From assembly GCA_958510875.1 (NCBI GenBank), contig OY294072.1, positions 2,232,001 to 2,296,000 of the forward strand: a DNA stretch of 64,000 nucleotides. The letters run 5' to 3'. The notes beneath the pieces were generated by a model. The model was not told the DNA's origin and made no database searches. It saw only the letters and a list, made by a program, of their open reading frames with translations. Below are positions 19,801 through 34,630 of the stretch, piece after piece. Position numbers and translations under genes: made by a program. The first letter of the stretch is position 1. Every line of letters starts with the position of its first letter. The DNA is from Endomychus coccineus (lineage: Eukaryota; Arthropoda; Insecta; Coleoptera; Endomychidae).

Positions 19801-22800
19801 AGATGTCATATTTTTGGTTTTCGAGGATAAACGCGACAATGTACAAAGCGAATGAATCGTCGATCTAGACGTTTACACTGGGTATACTCAAATCATCATA
19901 AGAACACCTGAAGACATAAACTATGGGTCGTGATATTGAGAAATAGGTTTTGAATTTGAATTAGGGCCTAATGATTTTTTAAATCCTCTTGGTTGGACGC
20001 GTACACTCCTGTATCTGAAGATGTCATATCTCCAGTTTCTGAGATAAACGCGAGAATGTACGGAGCGAACGAATCGTCAATCTGAACGTTCACATTGGGT
20101 ATACTAGAATCGTTATAATAACAGCTATTGACATGAACTATGGGTCGGGATTTTTGGAAAAATGTTTCAAATTTGGAACCGGGACATGAAATGATTTTAG
20201 AATTCTCTTGGATAAATGCGTACACACATGGATCTGAAGATGTCATATCTTCAGTTTTCGAGATTAACGCGACAATGTACGAGGCGAATGAATCGTCAAT
20301 CTGGACGTAAACATTGGGTAAACTCAAATCGTTATAAGAACAGCTAATGACATAAACTATGGGTCGGGATGTTCAGAAATATGTTTCAGATTTGAATCTG
20401 AGACTAAAAATGATTTTAAAATCCTCTTTGCTGGACGCGTACAATCCTGGATCTGAAGATGTCATATCTCCAGTTTTCGAGATAAACTCGACGATGTACG
20501 AGGCGAATGAATCGTCGATCTGGACGTTTACATTGGGTAAACTCAAATCGTTATAAGAACAGCTAATGACATAAACTATGGGTCGGGATGTTCAGAAATA
20601 TGTTTCAGATTTGAATCCGGGACTAAAATCGATTTTAGATTTCTCTTGGCGCATAGCGTACACTCATGGATCTGAAGATGTCATATCTTTGGATTCCGAA
20701 ATAAACGCGACAATGTACGAATCGAATGAATAGCCGATCTAGACGTTTACATTTAGTATACTCGAATTGTTATTAGAACAGTCATCGACATGAACTATGG
20801 GTCGGGATTTACAGAAATATGTTTCAAATTTGAATCCGGGACTAAAAATGATTTTAAAATCCTCTTGTCTGAACGCGTACACTACTGGGTCTGAAGATGT
20901 CATATTCTCAGTTTTCGCGATAAACGAGACAACGCACGAAGCGAATGAATCGTCGATATAGACGTTTACATTGAGTATACTAGAATCGTTATGTGAACAG
21001 CTATCAGAATGAACTTTGAGTCGGGATATTCAAAAATATGTTTTTAATTTGAATACGGTATTAAAAATGATTTTAGAACCCTCTTGACTAAACGCGTACA
21101 CTCCTGGATCTGAAGATGTCATATCTTCACTTTTCGAAATAAACGCGACATTGTACGAAGCGAACGAAACGTCGATCCAGACATTTACATTGGGTATACT
21201 AAAATCGTTATTAGATAGGCTATCGACATGACCTATGTGTCATGATGTTCAGAGAAATCTTTCAAATTTGAATCTGGGACAAAAAATGATTTCAGAATTC
21301 TCTCGCTAAACGCGTACACTTATGGACCTGAAGATGTCACATCTTCAGTTCTCGAGATTAACGCGACGATGTACAAAGCAAACGAATCATCGATCTAGAC
21401 ATTCACATCGAGTATACTCAAATCGTTATTAGAACAGCCATCGACATTTACTATAGGTCGGGATATCCAAAAATATGTTTTGAATTTGAATCCGGGACTA
21501 GAATAGATGTTAGAATCCTCTTGGCTGAATGCGTCCACTCCTGGATCTGAAGATTAAAAATATTTTCAGTTTTCAAGATAAATGCGACAATGTAAGAAGC
21601 GAATGAATCGTCGATCCAGACGTTCACATTGGGTATACTGAAATCGTTATATGAACAGCTATCGTCATGAACTATGGGTAGGAATGTTCAGAATTATGTT
21701 TTAAATTTGAATCTGGGAGTAAAAATGATTTAATCCTATCAGCTAAGCGCGTACACTCCTGGATCTGAAGGTGTCATCTTCAGTTCTCGAGATAAACGCG
21801 ACAATGTACGAAGCGAATGAATCGTCGATCTAGACGTTTACATTGGTTATACTTGGATCGTTATAAGAACAGCTATTGACATGAACTATGGGTCGGGATA
21901 TCCAGAAATACGTTTCAAATTTGAATCCGGACTAAGAATGATTTCAGAATTCTCATGGCTAAACACGTACACTCATGGATCTGAAGATGTCATATCTTCA
22001 GTTTTCGAGATGGACACGACATTGTACGAAGCGAAAGAATCGTTGATCTAGACGTTGACGTTAAGTATACTAAAATCGTTATTGGAACAGCTATCGACAT
22101 GAACTATGGGTCAGGATGTTCAAAAATATGTTTTAAATGTGAATCCGAGACTGAAAATGATTTTAGAATCCTCTTGGCTGAACGCGTACACTCCAGGATC
22201 TGAAGATATCATATCTTCAGTTTTCGAGATTAACGCGACGATGTACGAAGCGAACGAATCGTCGATCTAGGCGTTTACATTGGGTATACTCAAATCATTA
22301 TCAGAACAGCCATCGACATGAACTATGTATCGGGATATTCAGAAATATGTTTCAAATTTGAATCCGGGACTAAAAATGATTTTATAATCTCCGTAGCTGG
22401 ACGTGTACTCTCCTGAATCTGAAGATGTCATATCTTCAGTTTTCGAGATTAACGCGACAATGTACGGAGCGAATGAATCGTCGATCTAGAAGTTCACATT
22501 GAGTAAACTAAAACCGTTATGAGAACAGCTATCGACATGAACTCTGGGTCGACATGTTTAGAAATATGTTCCAAATTTGAATCTGGGACTAAAAATTATT
22601 TCAGAATCCTCTTGGCGTACACATCTGGATATGAAGATTTCATATCTTCAGTTTCCGAGATGAACGCGACAATGTACAAAGCGAATGAATCGTCGATCTA
22701 GACGTTCACATTGGGTATACTTGAATCGTTATAAGAACAGCTATTGACATGAATTGTGGGTCGGGATGTTCAGAAAAATGTTTTGACTTTGAATCTGGGA

Positions 22801-25800
22801 CTAAGAATGATTCCAGAAATCTTTTGGCTAAACGCGTACACTCATGGATCTGAAGATGTCATATCTTCAGTTTTCGAGATTGACACGACATTGTACGAAG
22901 CGAAGGAATCGTCGATCTAGACGTTGACGTTGGGTATACTAAAATCGTCATTGGAACTGCTATCGACATGAACTATGGGTCAGGATGTTCAAAAATATGT
23001 TTTAAATTTGAATCCGGGACTGAAAATGATTTTAGAATCCTCTTGGCTGAACGCGTACATTCCAGGATCTGGAGATGTCATATCTTCTGTTCTCGAGAAT
23101 AACGCGACGATTTACGAAGCGAACGAATCGTCGATCTATGCGTTTACATTGGGTATACTCAAATCGTTATCAGAACAGCCATCGACATGAACTATGGATC
23201 GGGATATTCAAAAATTTGTTTTAAATTTGAATCCGGGACTAAAAATGATTTCATAATCCTCGTAGCTGGACGCGTACACTCCTGAATCTGAAGATATGTC
23301 ATATCTTCAGTTTCCAAGATTAACGCGACAATGTACGGAGCGAATGAATCGTCGATCTAGACGTTCACATTGGGTAAACTGTAACCGTTATGAGAACAGC
23401 TATCGACATGAACTATGGGTCAGCATGTTCAGAAATATGTTTCAAATTCGAATCTGGGACTAAAAATGATTTTAGAATTCTCTTGGATAAATGCGTACAC
23501 ACATGGATTTGAAGATGTCAAATCTTCAGTTTTCGAGATTAACGCGACAACGTACGGATCGAATGAATCGTCGATCTAGACGTTCACATTGGGTAAACTG
23601 TAACCGTTATGAGAACAGCTATCGACATGAACTATGGGTCAGCATGTTCAGAAATATGTTTCAAATTCGAATCTGGGACTAAAAATGATTTCATAATCCT
23701 CGTAGCTGGACGCGTACACTCCTGAATCTGAAGATATGTCATATCTTCAGTTTCCAAGATTAACGCGACAATGTACGGAGCGAATGAATCGTCGATCTAG
23801 ACGTTCACATTGGGTAAACTGAAACCGTTATGAGAACAGCTATCGACATGAACTATGAGTCGGCATGTTCAGAAATATGTTTCAAATTTGAATCTTGGAC
23901 TAAAAATGATTTTGAAATCCTCTTGGCTGAAAGCGTAAAATCTTGAGTCTGAAGATGTCATATCTTTGGTTTCCGGGATAAACGCGACAATGTACGAAGC
24001 GAATGAATCGTCGATCTGGACGTTTACATTGGGTATACTAAAATCATTATAAGAACAGCTATTGGCATGAACTATGGGTCAAGATGTTCAGAAGAATGTT
24101 TCAAATTTGAATCCGGGACTAGAAATGATTTTAGATTTTTTTTGGCTAAACGCGTACACACATGGATCTGAAGATGTCATATCTTCAGTTTTCGAGATAA
24201 ACGCGAAAATGTACGAAGCAAATGAATCGTGGATCCAGACGTAACATTGGGTATACTAAAATCGTTATTAGAACAGCTATTGACATGAACTATGGGTCGG
24301 GATTTACAGAAACATGTTTCAAATTTGAATCCGGGACTAAAAATGATTTCAAAATCCTCTTGTCTGAACGCGTACACTACTGGGTCTGAAGATGTCATAT
24401 TCTCAGTTTCCGAGGTAAACGCGTCAATGCACGAAGCGAATGAATTGTCGATCTAGACGTTTACATTGGGTATACTAGAATCGTTATATGAACCGCTATC
24501 GAAATGAACTTTGGGTCGGGATATTCAGAAATATGTTTTCAATTTGAATGCGGGATTGAAAATGATTTTAGAATCCTCTTGACTAACCGCGTACACTCCT
24601 GGATCTGAAGATGTCATATCTTCACTTTTCGAGATAAACGCGACATTGTACGAAGCGAACGAGTCGTCTATCTAGACGTTCACATTGGGTATACTAAATT
24701 CGTTATTAGATCAGCTATCGACATGACCTATGGGTCATGATGTTCAGAGAAATCTTTCAAATTTGAATCTGGGACAAAAAATGATTTTAGAATTCTCTTC
24801 GCTAAACGCGTACACTTATGGACCTGAAGATGTCACATCTTCAGTTCTCGAGATTAATGCGACGATGTACAAAGCGAACGAATCGTCGATCTAGACATTT
24901 ACATTGTGTATACTCAAATCGTTATTAGAACAGCCATCGACATGAACTATGGGTTGGGATATCCAAAAATATGTTTTAAATTTGAATCCGGGACTAAAAT
25001 AGATGTTAGAATCCTGTTGGCTGAATGCGTACACTCCTGGATCTGAAGATGAAATATCTACAGTTTTCGAAATAAACGCGACAATGTAAGAAGCGAATGA
25101 ATCGTCGATCTAGACATTTACATTGGGTATACTGAAATCGTTATAAGAACAGCTGATGACATAAACTATGAGTCAAGATGTTCAGAAATGTGTTTTAAAG
25201 TTGAATTCGGGACTAATAATGATTTTGATATCCTTTTGGCCGAACGCGTACACTCCTGGATCTGAAGATGTCATCTCTTCCGTTTTCGAGATAGACACGA
25301 CAATGTACGAGGCGAATGAATCGTCAATCTAGACGATTACATAGGGTATACTAAAATCGTTATAAGAACAGTTGATGACATAAACTATGGGTCGGGAAGT
25401 TCAGAAATATGTATCAAATTTGAATCCGGGAATAAAATCGATATCAGAATTCTCTTGGCTAAACGCATACACTTATCGATCTGAAGATGTCATATCCTCA
25501 GTTTTTGGGATAAACGCGATAATGTACGAAGCGAATGAATGGTCGATCTAGACCTTCACATTGAGTGTACTAGAATAGTTATAAGAACAGCTATCGACAT
25601 GAACTATAGGTCGGGATGTTCAGAAATATGTTTTGAATTTGAATACGGGACTTAAAATGACTTTAATATCCTCTTGGCTGAACGCGTACTCTCCTGGATC
25701 TGAAGATGTCATATCTTCAGTTTTCGAGATAAACCCGACAATGAACGAGGAGAATGAATCGTCGATCTGGACGTTTACATTGATTATACTGAAATTGTTA

Positions 25801-28800
25801 TCAGAACAGCTTTTGACATGAACTATGGGTTGGGATGTTCAGAAATATGTTTCAAATTTGAATCCAGGGCTAAAATCGATTCAAGAATCCTCTTGGCTGA
25901 ACGGGTACATTCATGGATCTGAAGATGTCATATTTTTGGTTTTCGAGGATAAACGCGACAATGTACAAAGCGAATGAATCGTCGATCTAGACGTTTACAC
26001 TGGGTATACTCAAATCATTATAAGAACAGCTGAAGACATAAACTATGGGTCGTGATTTTGAGAAATAAGTTTTAAATTTGAATTAGGGACTAAAAATAAT
26101 TTTTAAAATCCTCTTGGCTGAACGCGTACACTCCTGTATCTGAAGATGTCATATCTTCAGTTTTCGAGATAAACGCGAGAATGTACGGAGCGAACGCATC
26201 GTCAATCTGAACGTTCACATTGGGTATACCAGAATCGTTATAAGAACAGCTACTGACATGAACTATAGGTCCGGATGTTCGGAAAAATGTTTCAAATTTG
26301 AATCCAGGACATGAAATGATTTTAGAATTCTCTTGGATAAATGCGTACACACATGGATTTGAAGATGTCAAATCTTCAGTTTTCGAGATTAACGCGACAA
26401 CGTACGGAGCGAATGAATCGTCGATCTAGACGTTCACATTGGGTAAACTGAAACCGTTATGAGAACAGCTATCGACATGAACTATGGGTCAGCATGTTCA
26501 GAAATATGTTTCAAATTCGAATCTGGGACTAAAAATGATTTTAAAATCCTCTTTGCTGAATGCGTACAATCCTGGATCTGAAGATGTCATATCTTCAGTT
26601 TTCGAGATAAACTCGACAATGTACGAGGCGAATGAATCGTCGATCTGGACGTTCACATTGGGTAAACTCCAATCGTTATAAGAACAGCTAATGACATAAA
26701 CTATGGGTCGGGATGTTCAGAAATATGTTTCAGATTTGAATCCGGGACTAAAATCGAATTTAGAATTCTCTTGGCGCATAGCGTACACCCACGGATCTGA
26801 AGGTGTCATATCTTTGGATTCCGAGATAAACGCGACAATGTACGAAGCGAATGAATAGCCGATTTAGACCTTAACATTGGGTGTACTAGAATAGTTATAA
26901 GAACAGCTATCGACATGAACTATAGGTCGGGATGTTCAGAAATATGTTTCAAATTTGAATCCGGGACTAAAAATGATTTTGAAATCCTCTTGTCTGAACG
27001 CGTACACTACTGGGTCTGAAGATGTCATATTCTCAGTTTTCGCGATAAACGAGACAACGCACGAAGCGAATGAAAGGTCGATATAGACGTTTACATTGAG
27101 TATACTTGATTCGTTATGTGAACAGCTATCAGAATGAACTTTGAGTCGGGATATTCGGAAATATGTTTTTAATTTGAATACGGTATTAAAAATGATTTTA
27201 GAACCCTCTTGACTAAACACGTACACTCCTGCATCTGAAGATGTCATATCTTCACTTTTCGAAATTAACGCGACATTGTACGAAGCGAACGAAACGTCGA
27301 TCTAGATGTTTACATTGGGTATACTAAAATCGTTATTAGATAGGCTATCGACATGACCTATGTGTCATGATGTTCAGAGAAATCTTTCAAATTTGAATCT
27401 GGGACAAAAAATGATCTCAGAATTCTCTCGCTGGACGCGTACACTTATGGACCTGAAGATGTCACATCTTCAGTTCTCGAAATTAACGCGACGATGTACA
27501 AAGCGAACGAATCATCGATCTAGACATTCACATTGAGTATACTCAAATCGTTATTAGAACAGCCGTCGACATTAACTATGGGTCGGGATATCCAAAAATA
27601 TGTTTTAAATACGAATCCGGGACTAGAATAGATGTTAGAATCCTGGATCTGAATATGAAATATCTTCAGTTTTCAAGATAAATGCGACAATGTAAGAAGC
27701 GAATGAATCGTCGATCTAGACGTTTACATTGGGTATACTAAAATCGTTATAAGAACTGCTAATGACATAAACTATGAGTCAAAATGTTCAGAAATATGTT
27801 TTAAAGTTGAATTCGGGACTAAAAATGATTTTGATATCCTCTTGGCCGAACGCGTACACTCCTGGATCTGAAGATGTCATATCTTCCGTTTTCGAGATAG
27901 ACTCGACAATGTACGAGGCGAATGAATCGTCGATCTAGACGATTACATTGGGTATACTAAAATCGTTATAAGAACAGCTGATGACATAAACTATGGGTCG
28001 GGATGTCCAGAAATATGTTTCAAATTTGAATCCGGGAATGAAATCGATTTTAGAATTCTCTTGGCTAAACGCGTACACTCATGGATCTGAAGATGTCATA
28101 TCCTCAGTTTTCGGGATAAACGCGACAATGTTCGAAGCGAATGAATAGTCGATCTAGACCTTAACATTGGGTGTACTAGAATAGTTATAAGAACAGCTAT
28201 CGACATGAACTATAGGTCGGGATGTTCAGAAATATGTTTTAAATTTGAATCCGGGACTTAAAATGATTTTAATATCCTCTTGGCTGAACGCGTACTCTCC
28301 TGGATCTGAATATGTCATATCTTCAGTTTTTGAGATAAACTCGACAATGAACGAGGCGAATGAATCGTCGATCTGGAAGTTTACATTGGTTATACTGAAA
28401 TTGTTATCAGAACAGCTTTTGACATGAACTATAGGTCGGGATGTTCAGAAATATGTTTCAAATTTGAATCCAGATCTAAAATCGATTTTAGAATCCTCTT
28501 GGCTGAACGCGTACACTCATGGATCTGAAGATGTCATATTCTTTGTTTTCGAGATAAACGCGACAATGTACAAAGCGAATGAATCCTCGATCTAGACGTT
28601 TACACTGGGTATACTTAAATCATTATAAGAACCGCTGAAGACATAAACTATGGGTCGTGATATTGAGAAATAGGTTTTAAATTTGTGTTAGGGACTAAAA
28701 ATGATTTTTAAAATTCTCTTGGCCGAACGCGTACACTCCTGGATCTGAAGATGTCATATCTCCAGTTTTCTAGATAAACGCGAGAATGTACGGAGCGAAC

Positions 28801-31037
28801 GAATCGTCAATCCGGACGTTCATATTGGGTTTACTAGAATCGTTATAAGAACAGCTATTGACATGAACTATGGGTCGGGATGGTCAGAAAAATGTTTCAA
28901 ATTTGAATCTGGGACATGAAATGATTTTAGAATTCTCTTGGCTAAACGCGTACACACATGGATCTGAAGATGTCATATTTTCAGTTTTCGAGATTAATGT
29001 GACAATGTAGGGAGCGAATGAATCGTCGATCTAGACGTTCACATTGGGTGAACTAAAACCGTTATGAAAACAGCTATCGACATGAACTATGGGTCGGCAT
29101 GTTCAGGAATATGTTTCAAATTTGAGTCTGGGACCAAAAATGATTTTGAAATCCTCTTGGCTGAATGCGCACAATCCTGGATCTGAAGATGTCATTCATA
29201 TCTTCAGTTTTCGAGATAAACTCGACAATGTACGAGGCGAATGAATCGTCGATCTGGACGTTTACATTGGGTATACTCAAATTGTTATAAGAACAGCTAA
29301 GGACATAAACTATGGGTCGAGATGTTCAGAAATAGGTTTCAGATTTGAATCCGGGACTAAAATCGATTTTAGAATTCTCTTGGCTCATAGCGTACACTCA
29401 TGGATCAGTTGATGTCATTTTTTTGGTTTCCGAGATAAACGCGGTACGGAGCGAATGAATCGTCGATCTAGACGTTTACATTGGGTATACTGAAATCATT
29501 AAAAGAAGAGCTACTGGCATGAACTATGGGTCGGGATGTTCAGAAAAATGTTTCAAATTTGAATCTGGGACTAAGAATGATTTTAGAAATTTTTTCGACT
29601 GAACGCGTACACTTCTGGGTCTGAAGATGTCATATTCTCAGTTTTCGAGATAAACGCGACAGTGCACAAATCGAATGAATCGTCGATCTAGACTTTTACA
29701 TTGGGTATACTAGAATCGTTATATGAACAGCTATCGAAATGAACTTTGGGTCGGGATATTCAGAAATATGTTTTTAATTTGAATACGGGATTAAAAATGA
29801 TTTTAGAATCCTCTTGACTAAACGCGTACACTCCTGGATCTGAAGATGTCATATCTTCACTTTTCGAGATAAACGCGACATTGTACGAAGCGAACGAGTC
29901 GTCGATCTAGACGTTCACATTGGGTATACTAAAATCGTTATTAGATCAGCTATCGACATGACCTATGGGTCATGATGTTAAGAGAAATCTTTCAAATTTG
30001 AATCTGGGACAAAAAAAGATTTTATAATTAGCTTCGCTAAACGCGTAAACTTATGGACCTGAAGATGTCACATCTTCAGTTCTCGAGATTAACGCGACGA
30101 TGTACAAAGCGAACGAATCATCGATCTAAACATTTACATTGAGTATACTCAAATCGTTATTAGAACAGCCATCGACATGAACTATGGGTCGGGATATTCA
30201 AAAAAATGTTCTAAATTTGAATCCGGGACTAAAATAGATGTTAGAATCCTCTTGGCTGAATGCGTACACTCCTGGATCTAAAGATGAAACATCGTGAGTT
30301 TTCGAGATAAACGCGACAATGTAAGAAGCGAATGAATCGTCGATCTAGACGTTTACGTTGGGTATACTAAAATCGTTATAAGATCAGCTTATGACATAAG
30401 CTATGATTCAAGATGTTCAGAACTATGTTTTAAAGTTGAGGTCGGGACAAAAAATGATTTTGATGTCCTCTTGGCCGATGATGACATAAACTATGGGTCG
30501 GGATGTTCAGAAATATGTTTCAAATTTGAATCTGGGAATAAAATTGATTTTAGAATTCTCTTGGCTAAACGCGTACACTTATGGATCTGAAGATGTCATA
30601 TCCTTAGTTTTCGGGATAAACGAGACGATGTACGAAGTGAATGAATAGTCGATCTGGACCTCCACATTGGGTGTACTAGAATCGTTATAAGAACAGCTGT
30701 TGACATGAACTACGGGTTGCGATGTTCAGAAGAATGTTTCAAATTTGAATCCGGGACTAGAAATGATTTTAGATTTTTTTTGGCTAAACGCGTACACACA
30801 TGGATCTGAAGATGTCATAGCTTCAGTTTTCGAGATAATCACGACATTGTACGGAGCGAACGAGTCGTCCATCTGGACGTTTACATTGAGTATACTAAAA
30901 TCGTTGTTAGAACAGCTATTGACATGAACTATGGGTCGGGATTTACAGAAATATGTTTCAAATTTGAATCCGGGACTAAAAATGATTTTAAAATCCTCTT
31001 GTCTGAACAAGTACACTACTGGGTCTGAAGATGTCTT
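16874..31037. repeat. 219-bp satellite array, main block
   Basis: About 65 head-to-tail units with a period of 219 bp, measured between successive ATGAACTATG landmarks such as 22100 and 22319. Units differ by point changes and occasional short deletions, and higher-order similarity is visible (blocks near 20900-21500 resemble 24360-25000, 27000-27650 and 29700-30300). Most units carry TCGATCTAGACG, whose CTAG puts a stop on both strands. Element B is inserted at the right edge. Short ORFs of 60-119 codons are satellite translations. Confidence 0.93.
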
Positions 31038-32885
31038 AGTAGATGAACACCACTACTTCTGGAACAGGATATCCGGTCTCCAGTTCCGGTCTAGCTGTAG
31101 ATGTGCATACCATAGAAGGTTATAGAGCTAACCCCAAGTCAAAACCATAGAGCATTAAGCGGAATTAAGGTACAGACTGTTTCGTAGAGGCGCTCATAAG
31201 GTACAGCTGTCATGGCGACCATAAGGTCCAAATGTCATGGCGACCATAACGTACTGCTGTCATGGCGACCATAAGGTCCTGCTGTCATGGCGACCATAAG
31301 GTCCAGCTGTCATGGCGACCATAAGGTCCAGCTGTCATGGCGATTATAAGGTACAGCTGTCATGGCGACCATGAGGTCCAGCTGTCATGGCGACCATAAG
31401 GTCCAGCTGTCATGGCGACCATAAGGTACAGCTGTCATGACGACCATAAGGTCCTGCTGTCATGGCGACCATAAGTTACAGCTGTCATGGCGGACCTAAG
31501 GTAAGGATTGCTTCGAGGAGATGGCGCCACCAAGTGATAGCTGTCATGGCGGCCCTGAGGTACACTCTGCTTCGTGTAGGTGTCACCACCACGTGACAGC
31601 TGTCATGGCGGACCTAAGGTACAGAATGCTTCGTGCAGATGTCGCAACCACATGACAGCTGTCATGACGGACCCAAGGTACAGACTGCTTCCTGGAGGGG
31701 GCTCCGCCACCTCTAGGAAACAATCTCTACCTTTGGTCCAAAGGTAACGACTGCTCCATGAAGATGTCATCACAACGTGACAGCTGTCATCGAAGGTACA
31801 GACTGCTTCGTGGAGATGGCGCAACCAAGTGACAGCTGTCATGGCGGACATAAGGTACCGATTGCTTCGTGAAGATGTTACCACCACGTGACAGCTGTCA
31901 TTGCGAACCAAAGGTACAGGTTGCTCTGTGTAGGTGTCACCACCACGTGACAGCTGTCATGGTGGGCTAAAGGTACAGGCTGCTTCGTGTAGGTGTCACC
32001 ACCACATGACAGCTGTCATGATGAGCTAATGGTACAGGCTGCTTCGTGTAGGTGTCACGTGACAGATGTCATGGCGAATCGAAGGTACAGGCTGCTTCAT
32101 GTAGGTGTCACCACCACGTGACAGCCGTCATCGAAGGTACAGGCTGCTTCGTGTAGGTGACGCCACCAGTTCGACTCGTCCGTCTCGTGCGAATCCAAGA
32201 TGACAGGCTGCTATCACAGGACAGACGTGTGACGTCACAGCATAAAGGTACAGACTGCTCCGTGGAGGTGTCGCCACCAGTTCAACTCGTCCCACTCATG
32301 CGACTCGTAGGGTTTTGAAATCACATGATCTGTCACGCGGTGAGATATGGTGTTTGTCACTTCGACGGAGTGTCTGTCACAAGGTGTCATGGTGGCTATC
32401 ACGTACCATAGAGCTGAAGGTTATAGAGCTAACCTAACTCAAAACCGTAGAGCATCATGGTGGTGGAAAGAGTTGTCATGGTGTCTGTCACGTGAGGTCT
32501 TCATCGAGGTGTCATGTCGCGTCTTGGAGGGTGTGACGTGGTGGATCCATGAAGCATCTGTCACGCGAACTGTCATGACGGATCTATGAATGTCAACCAT
32601 AGCTTTATAGGTATCAAATGAAAAGTCTTGATATGCAGAATGTTAATTTTATTGAATTGAAGATCCTACAATCATAGCTTACCAACGATGATGACGTCAC
32701 GGGAGGCATTCTTTGTTTCAATCCGGCGACCATAGTTTACGAACGATGATGACGTCACTGCTTCGAACCGATGACAGTAACTGACTCAATCCGGCGACCA
32801 TAGTTCACGAACGATGATGACGTCATCATCGTTCACGAACTATGATGGTCAGATGAGGAATGAAATGCGAGTAATAATAATGATA
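31038..32885. repeat. left terminal inverted repeat of element B
   Basis: A-type TIR: the end with GGATATCCGGTCT (partly duplicated), 25-bp units (about 31200-31500), 60-bp units (about 31500-32170), a region shared with A around GAGATATGGTGT, and the 65-bp/palindrome array (32685-32850). The matching right TIR is absent. ORFs 31603-31911 and 32347-32589 are repeat translations. Confidence 0.82.
32685..32850. repeat. 65-bp repeats with TGACGTCA palindrome (B)
   Basis: Units with CGATGATGACGTCAC lead into a near-perfect palindrome at about 32799-32846 (CATAGTTCACGAACGATGAT on the left arm). Confidence 0.75.
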
Positions 32886-32983
32886 CTCTATGAGTAAATG
32901 TGAATAGTTGGAGGTAGTAAGCTTGTAAATGTGTCATTATGCATATATTTTTTGAAGAATACACACGTATACTTTGAAAATTT

Positions 32984-33590
32984 GTGGAGAAAGTTCATGA
33001 ACTAAGAAGAGACTTGAATTTTTACGAAGATAAAATAAAAGTTATAAGACTATTGAATACATTTACAACTGCAAAAAGTGAAGATAATGATGGAAGTGGG
33101 GATGTTAAAAACAAATTTCGTGATTCTAACCACAATTCTGAATGGTATTCTATACGCGAACGTTCCCCAACACGTTGAGCGCATTTATATTTGTCTGAAG
33201 GATGTTGCAACCGATGGTGGTGGGGGGTGTTACCGTACCGAATGGATTCCGATGAATTTTAGAAAAATCAACGATATTCAATTAGAGGTATTCGCATTCA
33301 ACATTCCTCAAGACAATCGTACCATCATTCATTATGAACTTAAACTTTTATTCTTTGATCGGAGTGAGGGAGATATGGCTGAATGGCAATTGCTCCAACA
33401 ATCATCATGTTTACCACATGTCATACAAAAGACAATATCAACACCATCCACACGAACATCATCCTCACTAGACGAAGAAATTTCTAAAATTTTCGCAATT
33501 TTGTATGCAATTTTATCTTCTTTATCAGTACTAATGTTGAAAATGTTTGTTAAATATGTAAAGAAGGCTATTCACCATGTAAATAAATGA
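32984..33590 (+). pseudogene. small membrane protein (copy B), two overlapping frames
   Basis: The first frame (32984-33178, GTG start) is charged (KVHELRRDLNFYEDKIKVIR). The second (33078-33590, 170 codons) starts with a signal-peptide-like stretch (TNFVILTTILNGILYA), then an ectodomain-like part (QLEVFAFNIPQDNRTIIHYE), the hydrophobic helix IFAILYAILSSLSVLMLKMF and a basic tail. Either the gene is the second frame alone (type I membrane protein) or a frameshift or intron joins the two. Copy A does not settle this. The family is not recognised. Confidence 0.45.
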
Positions 33591-33632
33591 TTGTATGAAG
33601 ATATAAGTGTTTTAATAAAACAAAAGGAATAA

Positions 33633-34630
33633 TTATAATAATATATTGACATTATCATTTGCTAGTTCATAAGCTTTATTTTTGTGATTGGTAACACATT
33701 CTATCAATGACTCGATGTTGATAACACTAATCAATTGTTCACCCCCCTCTTCTTCTGCGGCATGAATAATATTTCCTCTTGCATACCATTTCAAATCGCG
33801 GCGGAAATTCTGTTTCACTCCGTTACCAATATCGATAGCATGAGATATGTTAGACCATTTACGTATTAATCGCATTCCTCGATTTTGTAATTTTCTGTCG
33901 GCATCACGCCAACCATCCTCCTGTCGACGCATTAGATACCATTCTGGTCTCATATCATTTGATGTTCGATATAATCCTGAATAATATATATTATATAATT
34001 TTTATTATAAAAAACAAAGTAATTACCTAAATTTCGTCTCTTTCCGAAATTTATAGGAGGTGGAACAATATTTGGTGCAATGTTATTCCGTAAGGTGATA
34101 ACATTCATTTGAATTAGTTGAGATAAGCGTTGAGATCGTTCTTTCGCAAGACATTCACGTTCCTAAGCTCTTTGACGTTCTTGTTGTTCATAGAATTTCT
34201 CGTACTCACAATATTTCATCATAATAAATTTCATAAACGAAAACAGTTCACGTAACTCGATGACTTTAGGAGTTCGCATTTGCATCAATAATGATTCGAA
34301 ATCAATAGCATCTAGAACATAATATTTCTTTCGTGCATCAGTCTTATCACAAATTCCTAAATGGTGCATATGCGGGTTTTTCCTCAACAATCTTGTTATA
34401 ACACCCTTTTTAGCATGATATTTTTTGCCGCGATAACCTAACCAATCCAATAGATCTTCATTCATCAGAACGCGTTTGTTTAGTTGAATATTCCAAAATA
34501 AATAGTTTCTTTTATCGTTTCTTATATCGATTCCAAATTTTAGACACACTTCATTAACTGTTAACTTAATAAAATTGTTGGTGTACCATGTAGCCACATT
34601 TGAATCACGAACGCACGCTGCAAAGTTCAT
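33633..34630 (-). pseudogene. MSV199-domain protein, two exons (copy B, one nonsense codon)
   Basis: Same architecture as copy A: exon 1 from the ATG of MNFAACVRD (34630) to 34027, intron 33977-34026, exon 2 33976-33633. The two positions broken in A are intact here (LLDWLGYRGKKYHAKKG; YEKFYEQQERQRA). A TAG after QRA (GAG in A) interrupts it. The open frame extends upstream to 34795 with a low-complexity PPP region near a G run, so the start is not certain. Confidence 0.68.
33977..34026 (-). other. predicted 50-nt spliceosomal intron in MSV199 gene (B)
   Basis: Donor GTAATTACTT, acceptor TTATTCAG, A/T-rich interior, same length and position as in A. The phase matches (exon 1 ends with one base of a codon). 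Confidence 0.72.

Noticed and set aside
16874..31037. CRISPR array or coding tandem-repeat protein
   Set aside because: Units abut with no spacers, the period is 219 bp and the context is eukaryotic. Most units have stops on both strands.
31032..31037. Target duplication for element B
   Set aside because: The right end of B is missing, so TGTCTT on the left has no partner to compare.
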